A program made the position numbers and the translations under genes. DNA of 64,000 bases, from positions 1,240,001-1,304,000 of the forward strand of contig NZ_JAPEMM010000002.1 in the NCBI RefSeq assembly GCF_026342735.1. Direction: 5' to 3'. Position 1 is the stretch's first letter. Every line of letters begins with the position of its first letter. This stretch comes from Streptomyces sp. NBC_00193 (lineage in GTDB: Bacteria > Actinomycetota > Actinomycetes > Streptomycetales > Streptomycetaceae). Shown piece after piece: positions 24,051-33,004 of the stretch. Below the pieces are notes generated by a model that searched no databases, was not told where the DNA came from, and was given only the letters and a program-made list of their open reading frames with translations.

Positions 24051-25433
24051 TCAGCGGTTCGCGACGGCCTGCCTCACCAGCGTCCGGCCGAAGTCCCACA
24101 TCAGCGCGCCGCCGCCGTGGGCCTCGTCCATGACCGCGCGGAAGGCGCCGACGAACCGGTCGACGTCCGCCTCGTCCACGATCAGCGGCGGGATCAGTTT
24201 GATCACTTCCAGGTGGTCGCCGGAGACCTGCGTGAGGATCCGGTGCTTCTGCAGCAGCGGCACCACGACCATCTGCGCGAACAGCCCCTTGCGCGCCGCC
24301 TGCAGCATGCTCCAGCGGCTCCGCAGGCCCAGCGAGGACGGCCGGCCGAACTCGATGCCGATCATCAGCCCGCGTCCCCGTACCTCGTGGAGCAGTTCGT
24401 ACTCGTCCACGAGCGCGGCGAGCCGGCCGCGCAGCAGGTCGCCCATCGCGCGGGCGCCCGCCACCACCTGCTCGTCCTCCATGACGGACAGGACGGCGAG
24501 CCCGGCCGCCATCGCCTGCGCGTTGGAGCCGAAGCTCGCGGAGTGGACGAGCACCCGGTCCATGGAGGAGTAGACCTTCTTGAAGATCCAGTCCTTGCCC
24601 AGGGTCGCGCCGACGGGCACGTAGCCGCCGGAGAGGGCCTTGGCCACGCAGACCAGATCCGGTTCGACCCCGGCCTCGTGCTGGTAGGCGTAGAAGTCAC
24701 CGGTCCGTCCGAGGCCGGTCTGCACCTCGTCCGCGATCAGCAGCGCCCCCCGCCGGTGCAGCGCCTCCTGCGCGGCGAGCAGGAATCCGGGCGGGGCGGC
24801 GAGCACCCCCTTGCCCTGGATCGGCTCCACGACGAGGGCCGCCACGTCCCCCTTCTTGAGCTCCCGCTCCAGCGCGGCCAGGTCCCCGAGCGCGATCCCG
24901 GTGTCCGGCAGCAGCGGAGCGAAGCCGTCGCGGAAGCCGGCCTCGCCGTTGACCGAGAGCGAGCCCGTCGTGAGCCCGTGGAAGGCGTGGTCGCAGTAGA
25001 GGATCCTGGGCCGCCCGGTGGCGTACCGGGCGAACTTCAGGGCGGTCTCCACCGCCTCGGTGCCGCTGTTGCCGAAGAAGACCCGGTCCAGGTGCGGACT
25101 GTGGGAGAGCAGCTTCTCGGCCAGCAGCCCGGGCAGCGGCTGGCAGTCGAAGCGGGTGAGGTCGGCGAGCTGGGCGTCCAGCACGTCGTGCAGGGCCTGC
25201 CTGACCACCGGGTGGTGGCGGCCCAGGCCCATCACCCCGAAGCCGGCCAGCATGTCGAGGTAGTCGTTGCCCTCGGCATCCCAGAAGTGGGCTCCCTCGG
25301 CCCGCACGTAGACCTTGTCGAACCCGATGGTGTGCAGCATCCGCGGCAGCTGGTGGTTGAGGTGGCGGGCGTGCAGTTCGTACCGCTCGCCACCCCGCTC
25401 GGCCAGCAGGGCGCCGAGATCGAAGCCGGTCAT
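24051..25433 (-). CDS. hpnO: HpnO-type aminotransferase (aminobacteriohopanetriol synthesis)
   Basis: A 460-aa class III pyridoxal-phosphate aminotransferase. Motifs are FFGNSGTEAVETALKFARYA, LIADEVQTGLGRTG, and the Schiff-base lysine in CVAKALSGG. Its place in the hopanoid operon points to HpnO, which converts a bacteriohopanetetrol-pathway intermediate to aminobacteriohopanetriol. The start codon overlaps the hpnH stop by 4 nt (ATGA). In S. coelicolor, as I recall, ispG and dxs lie between these genes; here they are absent. Confidence 0.87.
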   Translation of the reverse strand: MTGFDLGALLAERGGERYELHARHLNHQLPRMLHTIGFDKVYVRAEGAHFWDAEGNDYLDMLAGFGVMGLGRHHPVVRQALHDVLDAQLADLTRFDCQPLPGLLAEKLLSHSPHLDRVFFGNSGTEAVETALKFARYATGRPRILYCDHAFHGLTTGSLSVNGEAGFRDGFAPLLPDTGIALGDLAALERELKKGDVAALVVEPIQGKGVLAAPPGFLLAAQEALHRRGALLIADEVQTGLGRTGDFYAYQHEAGVEPDLVCVAKALSGGYVPVGATLGKDWIFKKVYSSMDRVLVHSASFGSNAQAMAAGLAVLSVMEDEQVVAGARAMGDLLRGRLAALVDEYELLHEVRGRGLMIGIEFGRPSSLGLRSRWSMLQAARKGLFAQMVVVPLLQKHRILTQVSGDHLEVIKLIPPLIVDEADVDRFVGAFRAVMDEAHGGGALMWDFGRTLVRQAVANR

Positions 25434-26464
25434 GCCGACTTGTCCCGGTTCCCGCCCCCCACGGTCTCGCGGACCGCCCGCAGCGACTCCTTCAGGGAAC
25501 CCATGGTGGCCAGGACGGCCGTGGGCTCGTACCCGCAGTGCGCCATGCAGTTGGCGCAGCGCGGGTCCTTCCCGCGGCCGTACTTGCTCCAGTCGGTCTC
25601 CTCGATCAGTTCCCGGTACGTGGGCACGTACCCGTCGCTCATCAGATAGCAGGGGCGCTGCCATCCGAAGAGCGAGTAATTCGGAATGGCCCAGGCGGTG
25701 CAGGGGAAATCGGCTTTGCCTTCCAGGAAGTCCAGGAAGAGCGGGGAGTGGTTGAGCCGCCAGCGCCGCCGGTTGCCTCCGGCGAAGGCCTTCTTGAACA
25801 GTTCGCGGGTCTGTTCGACGCCGAGGAAGTGCTCCTGGTCGGGGGCCTTTTCGTAGGCGTAGGCCGGCGAGATCATCATCTCGTCCACCTGGAGATCGTC
25901 ATTGAGGTAGTTGAGGACCTCGATGATGGTCTGCGGGGTGTCGGTGTTGAAGAACGTGGAGTTGGTCGTCACCCGGAATCCGCGACGCTTCGCCTCCTTG
26001 ATGGCCGCGACCGCCTCGTCGAAGACTCCTTCCTTCGCCACCGACTCGTCGTGGCGCTCGCGCAGTCCGTCGATGTGGACGGCGAAGGCGAAGTACGGGG
26101 AGGGCGTGAACTTCTCGATCTTCTTGCGGAGCAGCATGGCGTTGGTGCAGAGGAATACATACTTCCGCTTGGCCACCAACTGGCGCACGATCTCGTCGAT
26201 CTGCGGGTGCATCAAGGGCTCGCCGCCCGCGATGGACACCATGGGCGCGCCCGATTCCAGCACGGCGCCCACCGCCTGGGCCACGGGCATGCGCTGCTTG
26301 AGCACCCCGGCCGGGTGCTGGATCTTCCCGCACCCCTCGCAGGCCAGGTTGCAGGCGTAGAGCGGTTCCAGCTCGACGATCAGCGGGAACTTCTCACGCT
26401 TGCGGAGCTTCTGTTCGAGCAGGTACGTCCCGACCCTGATGGTCTGTCGCAGTGGCATGGCCAT
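25430..26464 (-). CDS. hpnH: HpnH radical SAM adenosylhopane synthase
   Basis: A 344-aa radical SAM enzyme adding the adenosyl radical to diploptene, the first side-chain step of extended hopanoids. The iron-sulfur motif Cys38-x3-Cys42-x2-Cys45 is in YACNLACEGCGK. C-terminal cysteines in RCANCMAHCG fit a SPASM-like extension. An ideal AGGAGGTG SD precedes ATG 26464, and that SD encodes the last two arginines of hpnG. The stop overlaps hpnO. Identification rests on strong motifs and operon position. Confidence 0.93.
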   Translation of the reverse strand: MAMPLRQTIRVGTYLLEQKLRKREKFPLIVELEPLYACNLACEGCGKIQHPAGVLKQRMPVAQAVGAVLESGAPMVSIAGGEPLMHPQIDEIVRQLVAKRKYVFLCTNAMLLRKKIEKFTPSPYFAFAVHIDGLRERHDESVAKEGVFDEAVAAIKEAKRRGFRVTTNSTFFNTDTPQTIIEVLNYLNDDLQVDEMMISPAYAYEKAPDQEHFLGVEQTRELFKKAFAGGNRRRWRLNHSPLFLDFLEGKADFPCTAWAIPNYSLFGWQRPCYLMSDGYVPTYRELIEETDWSKYGRGKDPRCANCMAHCGYEPTAVLATMGSLKESLRAVRETVGGGNRDKSA

Positions 26465-26469
26465 CTGGC

Positions 26470-27153
26470 TCACCTCCTGGGGAGCAGCAAAGAACGGTGC
26501 CATTCGTAAAACGCGGGCAGTACGGCACGCAGTACGCGAAAGGCCGATATTCCCCCGCGAACGGTGCCGATACGGACGAGCTCATGCTCCGGAGCGTCCA
26601 CGATCACCCGGACGGCCGCAACCGGACGGTCCGCGCCCCCCCGGGCGCTCCCGCCCCGGGTCGCGGTCCACAGGGTGGCGGCCGATTCCATGTCGACCCC
26701 GATGGCGCCGCCGGCGCGCAGCTGGGCGCGCTCCTGGCCCCGGACGACGTGGTCGGATCCGGTCAGTGCACCGAGGTGTACGGTCCGGCCGGGTACGGCC
26801 CGGGCCAGCGCCTCGGCGAGCAGGGCGGTACCGGCGCAGGCGACCGTGCCGCGCGGGTCCCGGGTCTCCTCGGCGACGATCAGGTCGCCGGGGCTCATGC
26901 CGGGCAGCAGCCCGGCGCAGAATCCGGTGGCGAGCACGGCGGCGCCGTGCAGCTCCGGCTCGGCCAGCTTCCGGCCGACGGCGCGTTCGGCCGCGCGCGG
27001 GCCCATGCCGGTGCGCAGGACCTCGTACCGCTCGGGCGCACCCCGCTCGCGGCCGCCGCGGTACGAGGTGCTGCGCAGGGCGGTCCGCTCGATGCGCAGG
27101 GCGCAGGCGATCAGCAGCGGCGGCGGGGCGGCCGCGGCGGGGCCGCCGGTCAT
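26470..27153 (-). CDS. hpnG: HpnG-type nucleosidase/phosphorylase of hopanoid synthesis
   Basis: A 227-aa member of the nucleoside phosphorylase superfamily. The family-type catalytic segment is GAIGVDMESAATLW, with CAGLLPGMSPGDLIVAEE before it. In hopanoid clusters HpnG removes adenine from adenosylhopane to give ribosylhopane. The start ATG overlaps the shc stop by one base, and the gene ends 5 nt before hpnH. The N-terminal region is Ala/Pro-rich and short. Confidence 0.88.
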   Translation of the reverse strand: MTGGPAAAAPPPLLIACALRIERTALRSTSYRGGRERGAPERYEVLRTGMGPRAAERAVGRKLAEPELHGAAVLATGFCAGLLPGMSPGDLIVAEETRDPRGTVACAGTALLAEALARAVPGRTVHLGALTGSDHVVRGQERAQLRAGGAIGVDMESAATLWTATRGGSARGGADRPVAAVRVIVDAPEHELVRIGTVRGGISAFRVLRAVLPAFYEWHRSLLLPRR

Positions 27154-29210
27154 CAGGCCTCCCCGGGCAGCGGGGCGGCGTGCGGGAGGGCGGCCGGATC
27201 CGCGTACCGCCCGCCCGGGCCGAACGGTTCTCCGTAGAGATAGCGGCCGAGGGCGGTGAGCGGGAAGACCTGGCGGTACAGGTGGTAGTTGATGGAGAAG
27301 TCCCAGGGGAATCCGGTACCGGTGAAGTACGGCTCGGCCCAGGTGCCGTCGGGGCGCTGGGTGGAGACGAGGTAGCCGATCCCCCGCTGCACGGACGGCG
27401 CGTCGCGCTCCCCCGCCGACAGCAGGGCCATCAGCGCCCACGCCGTCTGCGAGGCGGTCGAGGCGCCCTTCCCCGCCCAGGACGGGTCCCGGTAGGAGCG
27501 CTGGTCCTCGCCCCATCCCCCGTCCTCGTTCTGTACGGATTCCAGCCAGTCCACGGCCCGCCGGATCGCGGGGTGCGAGGGGGCGAAGCCCGCGGCGGTC
27601 AGCGCCGGGACCACCGAGCCGGTTCCGTAGACGTAGTTGGTGCCCCAGCGGCCGAACCAGCCGCCGTTCGGGTCCTGTTCGGCGAGGAGCCAGGCGATGC
27701 CGCGCCGGGTGCGCGCATCGCCCGCCCGGCCCTCGACGGCGAGCATTTCGACGACGTGGGCGGTGACGTCGGCCGAGGGCGGGTCGATGACCTCGCCGAA
27801 GTCGCAGAAGGGCAGCTTGTTGGGGTAGGGGCTGGTGTTGTCGGCGTCGAAGGCACCCCAGGCGCCGTTCTTCGACTGCATGCCGAGGTTCCAGGACACG
27901 CCCCGGGCGATGGCGCCTTCCACCCGTGCCGGGTCGGGGTGCTTGACGCGGCGCAGGGCGAGGACGACCTCGGCGGTGTCGTCGATGTCGGGGTAGTTGT
28001 CGTTGTGGAACTCGAACGCCCAGCCGCCCGGGGCCAGTCCGGGCCGGCGCACGGCCCAGTCCCCGCTGCGGACGATCTCCTCGTCGAGCATCCAGTCGGC
28101 GGCCTTGACCAGGGCGGGGTGGTCGGGGCGCAGACCCGCGTCGGCCAGTGCGATGGCCGCCAGGCAGGTGTCCCACACCGGGGACTGGCAGGCCTCGATC
28201 ATGCGGGCGCCGTCCGCCCGCCACACCGTGAACCGGTCGAGGGACTCCAGTCCGGCCCGCATCACCGGGTGCCCGAGGTCGTATCCGAGCAGGTGCAGGG
28301 CGATGACGGAGTACACGGCGGGCGGCTGGATGCCGCCCCAGCAGCCGTCGTTCTCCTGCCGTTCCACGATCCAGCGGCCAGCCCTCGCCATGGCCGCCGC
28401 GCGCAGCCGGCGCGGGGCGAACCGGCGGTAGACGTGCAGGGCCTTGTCCATCCGCTGGAACGCGCCGTCCCAACTGGCCATCGGCGCCAGCTTCTTGTCC
28501 GGGTACGGGGTGCGCGCGTCGGTGTGCAGCTCGTCCAGGGCGAAGGGGGCCGGGCGGACCGGGCGTAGGGCGGAGACCACGGTGAGGGGCACGATCGTCT
28601 GCCGGGCCCAGCAGCCGAAGTCATAGATGTTCAGCGGCACCCAGGGCGGCAGGAAGAGCAGTTCGGGAGGGAGTTCGGGCAGGTGGTCCCAGCTCCACCA
28701 GCCGAACAGCGCCAGCCAGATGCGGGTGAAGACGCGGGCTCCCGCGACTCCGCCGTGGGCCCGGATCCAGGCCGAGGCGCGGGCCATGTGCGGGGCGCCC
28801 GGGTCGTCTCCGGCGAGGCGCAGGGCCACGTAGGCCTCGATGGTGGCGGACAGGTCGGAGGGGCCGCCGTGGAAGGTGGCCCAGGTCCCGTCGTCCTGTT
28901 GCTCGCCGCGGATGAACAGGGCCGCGGCCCCGGTGGTGGCCTCGTCCCCGATGCCGAGGAACTGGCGCAGCAGCAGGTCCTCGGCGTCCATGGTGACGTT
29001 GGTCTCCAGGTCGCCCTTCCACCAGCCGGCCTCGTCCTGCCGGTCGAGCAGGTCGCGGACGGCCCGCTCGATGGTCTCGCGGACGGCCCCGGTGTCGTCC
29101 GGGTCGGCGCCGGTGTCGTCCGGGTCGGCGCCGGTGTCGTCCGGGTCGGCCCCGGTGTCGTCCGGGTCGGCGCCGCAGGCGTGGGCGCCGCCGTCGGTCG
29201 TCGCAGTCAT
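27153..29210 (-). CDS. shc: Squalene-hopene cyclase
   Basis: A 685-aa cyclase converting squalene to hopene at the membrane surface. The catalytic DDTAE motif is at residues 410-414. Several QW-type repeats (such as QEDGGWGED-like and DGTWAEPYFTGTGFPWDF) are visible. The N-terminus carries an unusual acidic tandem of four ADPDDTG heptads (about residues 13-40) not needed for the fold. The product feeds HpnH. It is flanked by the polyprenyl synthase (125 nt away) and hpnG (overlapping). Confidence 0.95.
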   Translation of the reverse strand: MTATTDGGAHACGADPDDTGADPDDTGADPDDTGADPDDTGAVRETIERAVRDLLDRQDEAGWWKGDLETNVTMDAEDLLLRQFLGIGDEATTGAAALFIRGEQQDDGTWATFHGGPSDLSATIEAYVALRLAGDDPGAPHMARASAWIRAHGGVAGARVFTRIWLALFGWWSWDHLPELPPELLFLPPWVPLNIYDFGCWARQTIVPLTVVSALRPVRPAPFALDELHTDARTPYPDKKLAPMASWDGAFQRMDKALHVYRRFAPRRLRAAAMARAGRWIVERQENDGCWGGIQPPAVYSVIALHLLGYDLGHPVMRAGLESLDRFTVWRADGARMIEACQSPVWDTCLAAIALADAGLRPDHPALVKAADWMLDEEIVRSGDWAVRRPGLAPGGWAFEFHNDNYPDIDDTAEVVLALRRVKHPDPARVEGAIARGVSWNLGMQSKNGAWGAFDADNTSPYPNKLPFCDFGEVIDPPSADVTAHVVEMLAVEGRAGDARTRRGIAWLLAEQDPNGGWFGRWGTNYVYGTGSVVPALTAAGFAPSHPAIRRAVDWLESVQNEDGGWGEDQRSYRDPSWAGKGASTASQTAWALMALLSAGERDAPSVQRGIGYLVSTQRPDGTWAEPYFTGTGFPWDFSINYHLYRQVFPLTALGRYLYGEPFGPGGRYADPAALPHAAPLPGEA
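29092..29175 (-). repeat. Four 21-bp tandem repeats within shc
   Basis: Four in-frame 21-bp units encoding DPDDTGA, with one base difference in the third unit. Such repeats can expand or contract by slippage without shifting the frame, changing only the acidic N-terminal tail of the cyclase. Confidence 0.9.
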
Positions 29211-29335
29211 GGCTTCCCCTTTGCGTGCAGTGTCCTCTGCTGTCCTCCGCTGTCATGGGGTTCGCCGTCGGCCGGTACTCCTGGCAGGTCGTACCGGCCG
29301 GCGACTGGCGATTCATATGCGCGTACGGGTGGCGA

Positions 29336-30544
29336 TCACCTCTTGCGCACGACGACGAAGTCGGCGAGCGCCACGAGCTGGTCGCGCACGCGCTGGTCCA
29401 TGTCCACGTCGTCGAGGGCCTTGATGGCGATCTCGTACTGGCGGCGCGCCTCGTCGGCGGTCCACCGGCGGCCGCCGGCGGCCTCGATGAGCGCGGCGCG
29501 GGCCGCGAACTCCTCCTCCGAGAAGTTCTCGAAGTCGTTGCTCTTGGCGTCGGCGGCGAGCAGCTGGGTGAGTTCCTCGCTGGCCGGTCCGCCGGCGGCG
29601 AGGGCCGCGACGACGGGCAGCGACTTCTTGCGCTGGCGCAGGTCGCTCCAGGTCTGCTTGCCGGTGGACTCCGGGTCGCCCCAGATGCCGAGGAGGTCGT
29701 CGACGGCCTGGAAGGCGAGGCCGAGGTGGTAGCCGTACTCCTCCAGCTTGTCGGCCGTACGGTCGTCCGCGCCGCCGAGCACGGCGCCGATGGAGACCGC
29801 GCAGGCGAGCAGGGCGCCGGTCTTGTTGCCCTCCATCTCCAGGCACTCCTCGACGGTGACGCTCTCGCGGTGCTCGTAGGAGATGTCCTGGGCCTGGCCG
29901 TCGATGAGCTTGCGGCTCGCGGTGGTCAGGCGGCGGGCCGCGCGGCCGGCCTCGACCGTGCCGAGCTCCAGCAGCACCTCGTTGGCCAGGGCGAACAGGG
30001 CGTCGCCGACCAGGATCGCGAGGGCGGGTCCGTGGACCTTCCACACCGTGTCGCGGTGGCGGCGCTGCTCGTCGCCGTCCATCAGGTCGTCGTGCAGCAG
30101 TGAGAAGTTGTGGACGAGTTCGACCGCGACGGCGCCGGGGATGCCGACCTCGGCGGCGGCGCCGGCGGCCTCCGCCGAGAGCAGGGCGAGGGCGGGGCGG
30201 ACGGCTTTGCCGCCGTCGCCGTCGGCCGGGTTGCCCTGGGCGTCGATCCAGCCGAAGTGGTAGGCGGCGACGGTGTCCATGGGCGCGGCGAGCCGGTCCA
30301 CGGCGGCGCGGAGCACGGGCGTCGAGAGCGTACGGCCTCGTTCGAGGAGGGCGAGCGTGTCCGCCTTCTCCCCGCCGGCCGGGCCCGCACTGGCGTCCGT
30401 GTTCTCGACGGCCGGATTCCCCGGGTTCACTGGCTCTCCTCTGGTTCCTGTACGTACTGCGGTGCGTGGTGCTGCGTGGCCGGTCGTGCCGGTCGTGCCG
30501 GTACCAGGGGTACCGATGGGGCTGACGGTGCCGGTGGTGGTCAT
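29336..30544 (-). CDS. Polyprenyl diphosphate synthase of the hopanoid operon
   Basis: A 402-aa trans-prenyltransferase. The first Asp-rich motif is in LLHDDLMDGD and the second in AVDDLLGIWGD, and KAVRPALALL is the usual N-terminal substrate motif. The N-terminus has a ~60-residue Thr/Gly/Pro-rich extension before the domain. In this operon it should make farnesyl diphosphate for the HpnC/D/E squalene route; product length is not certain from sequence. The start overlaps hpnE by 4 nt (ATGA). Confidence 0.9.
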   Translation of the reverse strand: MTTTGTVSPIGTPGTGTTGTTGHAAPRTAVRTGTRGEPVNPGNPAVENTDASAGPAGGEKADTLALLERGRTLSTPVLRAAVDRLAAPMDTVAAYHFGWIDAQGNPADGDGGKAVRPALALLSAEAAGAAAEVGIPGAVAVELVHNFSLLHDDLMDGDEQRRHRDTVWKVHGPALAILVGDALFALANEVLLELGTVEAGRAARRLTTASRKLIDGQAQDISYEHRESVTVEECLEMEGNKTGALLACAVSIGAVLGGADDRTADKLEEYGYHLGLAFQAVDDLLGIWGDPESTGKQTWSDLRQRKKSLPVVAALAAGGPASEELTQLLAADAKSNDFENFSEEEFAARAALIEAAGGRRWTADEARRQYEIAIKALDDVDMDQRVRDQLVALADFVVVRKR

Positions 30545-31914
30545 ACCGCCTCCTGCAAGGGGTGTTCGCGGTGGCGGCCCAGCGGGACCAGCGCGGCATG
30601 GGCCGCGGTCAGTCCGCTGCGGACGGCGCTCTCCATGGTCGCGGGCCAACCCGTCGCGGTCCACGCACCGGCGAGGTAAAGCCCCGGCGTGTCGGTCCGG
30701 GTTCCGGGCCGCAGCCGTCCGACACCGGGGGTGGGGGCGAAGGTCGCGGTGCGCTCCCGGGTGACGAAGAAGTCGCGCACCTTGGCTCCGCGCGCGGCGG
30801 GCAGCAGCCGTTCCAGCTCGGGCAGGTACTTCGTGCGCAGGACCGAGACGGGCTCGTCGATGTCCTCGTGGGCAACGGACTGGGACAGGGCCAGGTACTG
30901 GCCGCCGTCGGGCAGTCCGGAGGAGTCGGTGCGGTCGAAGACCCACTGGACCGGGGAGCCGAGCGCCGCGAAGAAGGGCTGCTTGAGTACCTTGCGGTCG
31001 TACACGACGTGCACGTTGAGGATCGGCGCGGTGCCGATGTCGAGCAGCTTGTCGGGGTCGGCGAGCGCTCCGGCTGGCAGCAGTCCGTGCGCCTCGCGCT
31101 GCGGGACGGCGAGGACGACGGTGCCGGCGTCGAACGAGCCGCTCTCGGTGGCCACCCGCCAACCGTCTTCCGCGGTACGGGAGATGTCCGTGACCCGGGT
31201 GCGCAGCTCGGTGCGCACCCCGGCGGCGTCCAGGGCCTTGCGGGCGAGGGTGTCGTGCAGGTCGCCGAGCGGTACCCGGGCCCAGCCGATGTCGGCCGCG
31301 CCGTTCTCGGAGAGCAGGCCGGTCTTGAAGACCATGGCGGCCAGGCCCAGCGAGGACTGCCCGGCGGTGGCGTTGAGGGTGGCGATGCCGACGAGGTCCC
31401 ACAGCGCCTCGATGGTGCGCGGGGACTGGCCGTACCGGCCGAGCCAGGTCGCGAAGTCCACGCCGTCGAGCGCCGGGTCGGCGGGGTCGAGGCGGCGCAG
31501 CGCGAGGGCGGCGCGCCCGACGGAGGCCCGCTCCGCGAGCGAGAGGTGCGGGTAGCGGGCGAGGGAGCCGGCCAGGTGCAGCGGTACGGGCAGGGCGCTG
31601 CGGCGCAGCCGTCCGAGCCGGGGGCCGCCGGGGTGGGCGACGTCGAGGACGGGTACGTCGAGCCGGTCCTGCAGGGGCGCCAGGTCCGTACCGTCGATGC
31701 GGTCGAGGAACCACCGGTAGGCGGTGCAGCAGCGCAGGTAGACGTGCTGGCCGTTGTCCACGGTCAGTTCACCGCGCTTGAAGGAGAACGCCAGGCCGCC
31801 GAGGCGGGGCCGTCCCTCCAGCAGGGTCACCCGCAGACCCGCGTCGGCGAGTTCCAGCGCGGTGGTGACGCCGGCGAGCCCGCCGCCGACGACCACGGCG
31901 TGCTCCGCGCTCAT
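30541..31914 (-). CDS. hpnE: HpnE hydroxysqualene dehydroxylase (FAD)
   Basis: A 457-aa FAD-dependent amine-oxidase-type enzyme. The N-terminal dinucleotide motif is VVVGGGLAGVTTALELADAG, followed by GGLAFSFKRGELTVDNGQH. The C-terminal FAD site is GLYLAGAWTATGWPATMES. It performs the last step of the HpnCDE pathway from farnesyl diphosphate to squalene. The ATG is at 31914. A 91-nt gap separates it from hpnD, and the gap shows no terminator. Confidence 0.92.
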   Translation of the reverse strand: MSAEHAVVVGGGLAGVTTALELADAGLRVTLLEGRPRLGGLAFSFKRGELTVDNGQHVYLRCCTAYRWFLDRIDGTDLAPLQDRLDVPVLDVAHPGGPRLGRLRRSALPVPLHLAGSLARYPHLSLAERASVGRAALALRRLDPADPALDGVDFATWLGRYGQSPRTIEALWDLVGIATLNATAGQSSLGLAAMVFKTGLLSENGAADIGWARVPLGDLHDTLARKALDAAGVRTELRTRVTDISRTAEDGWRVATESGSFDAGTVVLAVPQREAHGLLPAGALADPDKLLDIGTAPILNVHVVYDRKVLKQPFFAALGSPVQWVFDRTDSSGLPDGGQYLALSQSVAHEDIDEPVSVLRTKYLPELERLLPAARGAKVRDFFVTRERTATFAPTPGVGRLRPGTRTDTPGLYLAGAWTATGWPATMESAVRSGLTAAHAALVPLGRHREHPLQEAV

Positions 31915-32005
31915 GCGTCCTCCTCTGTCGCTCCCACAGACGCCGCCGGGCGCCGCGGGGTTGCTCCCGTCCGCCCCGTCGGCACGGCTCGCCGGCCCGT
32001 CGTCA

Positions 32006-33004
32006 TCAGAGCCGCCTCCTGGTGCTCTGGCGCGCGATGGTCCGCGCGTCCAGGCCGGAGAGGCCGCGGACGGCCACGTACGCCTTCTCGTGCGGCGGCA
32101 GCGAGACCCGGCCGCGGAGCACGGCCTCCGGCTCGCGCTCGATGCGGTCGAGCAGGCGCCGGTAGATGCCGGCCATGGCCGCGACGCAGGCGCCGCTGCG
32201 CCGGTCGAGCAGCGGCAGCAGCCGGTAGCCCTCCACGAACAGGGCCCGGGCGCGCCGGACTTCGTGATGGACGAGGCCGGCGAAGTCGGCGCCGGGGGGC
32301 ATCCGGTCGCTGCGGAAGCCGTCGGAGCAGCCGAACTTGGCGAGGTCCTCGGCGGGCAGGTAGGTGCGCCCGTTGGCCGCGTCCTCGCGAACGTCCCGCA
32401 GGATGTTGGTGAGTTGCAGGGCGAGGCCGAGGGTGTCGGCGTACTCGCCGGCCCGTGCCGCGTCGTGCGCGCCGGACCCGTTGGTGGAGGCGGTGCCGAA
32501 CACGCCGAGCGAGAGCCGGCCGATGGCTCCGGCCACGCAGCGGCAGTAGACCTTGAGGTCGTCCCAGGTCTCGTACGTCTCGCCGCGGACGTCCATGAGG
32601 ACGCCGTCGATGAGTTCGTCGAGCCCTTCGAGCGGGATCGGGAAGCGGCGCGAGGCGTGCGCGAGGGCGACCGCGACCGGGTCGGTGTCGTCCTCGTCGA
32701 TCTCCTCGGCGCGGATCCGGCCGAGCAGGGTGCGGGTCTCCTCCAGCCGGGTCAGCTTGACCTCGTGCGGCAGCGTGCCGTCGCCGATGTCGTCGACCCG
32801 CCGGGAGAAGGCGTACAGCGCGGACATGGCCTGCCGCTTGTCTGCGGGCAGCAGCCGGATGCCGTAGGCGAAGTTGCGCGCCTGCGAGCCGGTGACGGCC
32901 TCGCAGTAGCTGTAGGCAGCCGAAATCGGTGCGGACATCGCTGTCGGCACGGACGGCGCGCCCGGTGCGGACGCGTGTGTGGGGCCCTCCACGGTCGGGC
33001 TCAC
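32006..33004 (-). CDS. hpnD: HpnD presqualene diphosphate synthase
   Basis: A 332-aa squalene/phytoene-synthase-family enzyme. The two Asp-rich motifs are in RRVDDIGDG and LTNILRDVREDA. It condenses two farnesyl diphosphates to presqualene diphosphate. The GTG start at 33004 overlaps the hpnC stop (GTGA), giving an N-terminal tail of ~25 residues. An internal ATG (MSAPISAAYSYCE) may be the true start. Confidence 0.92.
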   Translation of the reverse strand: MSPTVEGPTHASAPGAPSVPTAMSAPISAAYSYCEAVTGSQARNFAYGIRLLPADKRQAMSALYAFSRRVDDIGDGTLPHEVKLTRLEETRTLLGRIRAEEIDEDDTDPVAVALAHASRRFPIPLEGLDELIDGVLMDVRGETYETWDDLKVYCRCVAGAIGRLSLGVFGTASTNGSGAHDAARAGEYADTLGLALQLTNILRDVREDAANGRTYLPAEDLAKFGCSDGFRSDRMPPGADFAGLVHHEVRRARALFVEGYRLLPLLDRRSGACVAAMAGIYRRLLDRIEREPEAVLRGRVSLPPHEKAYVAVRGLSGLDARTIARQSTRRRL

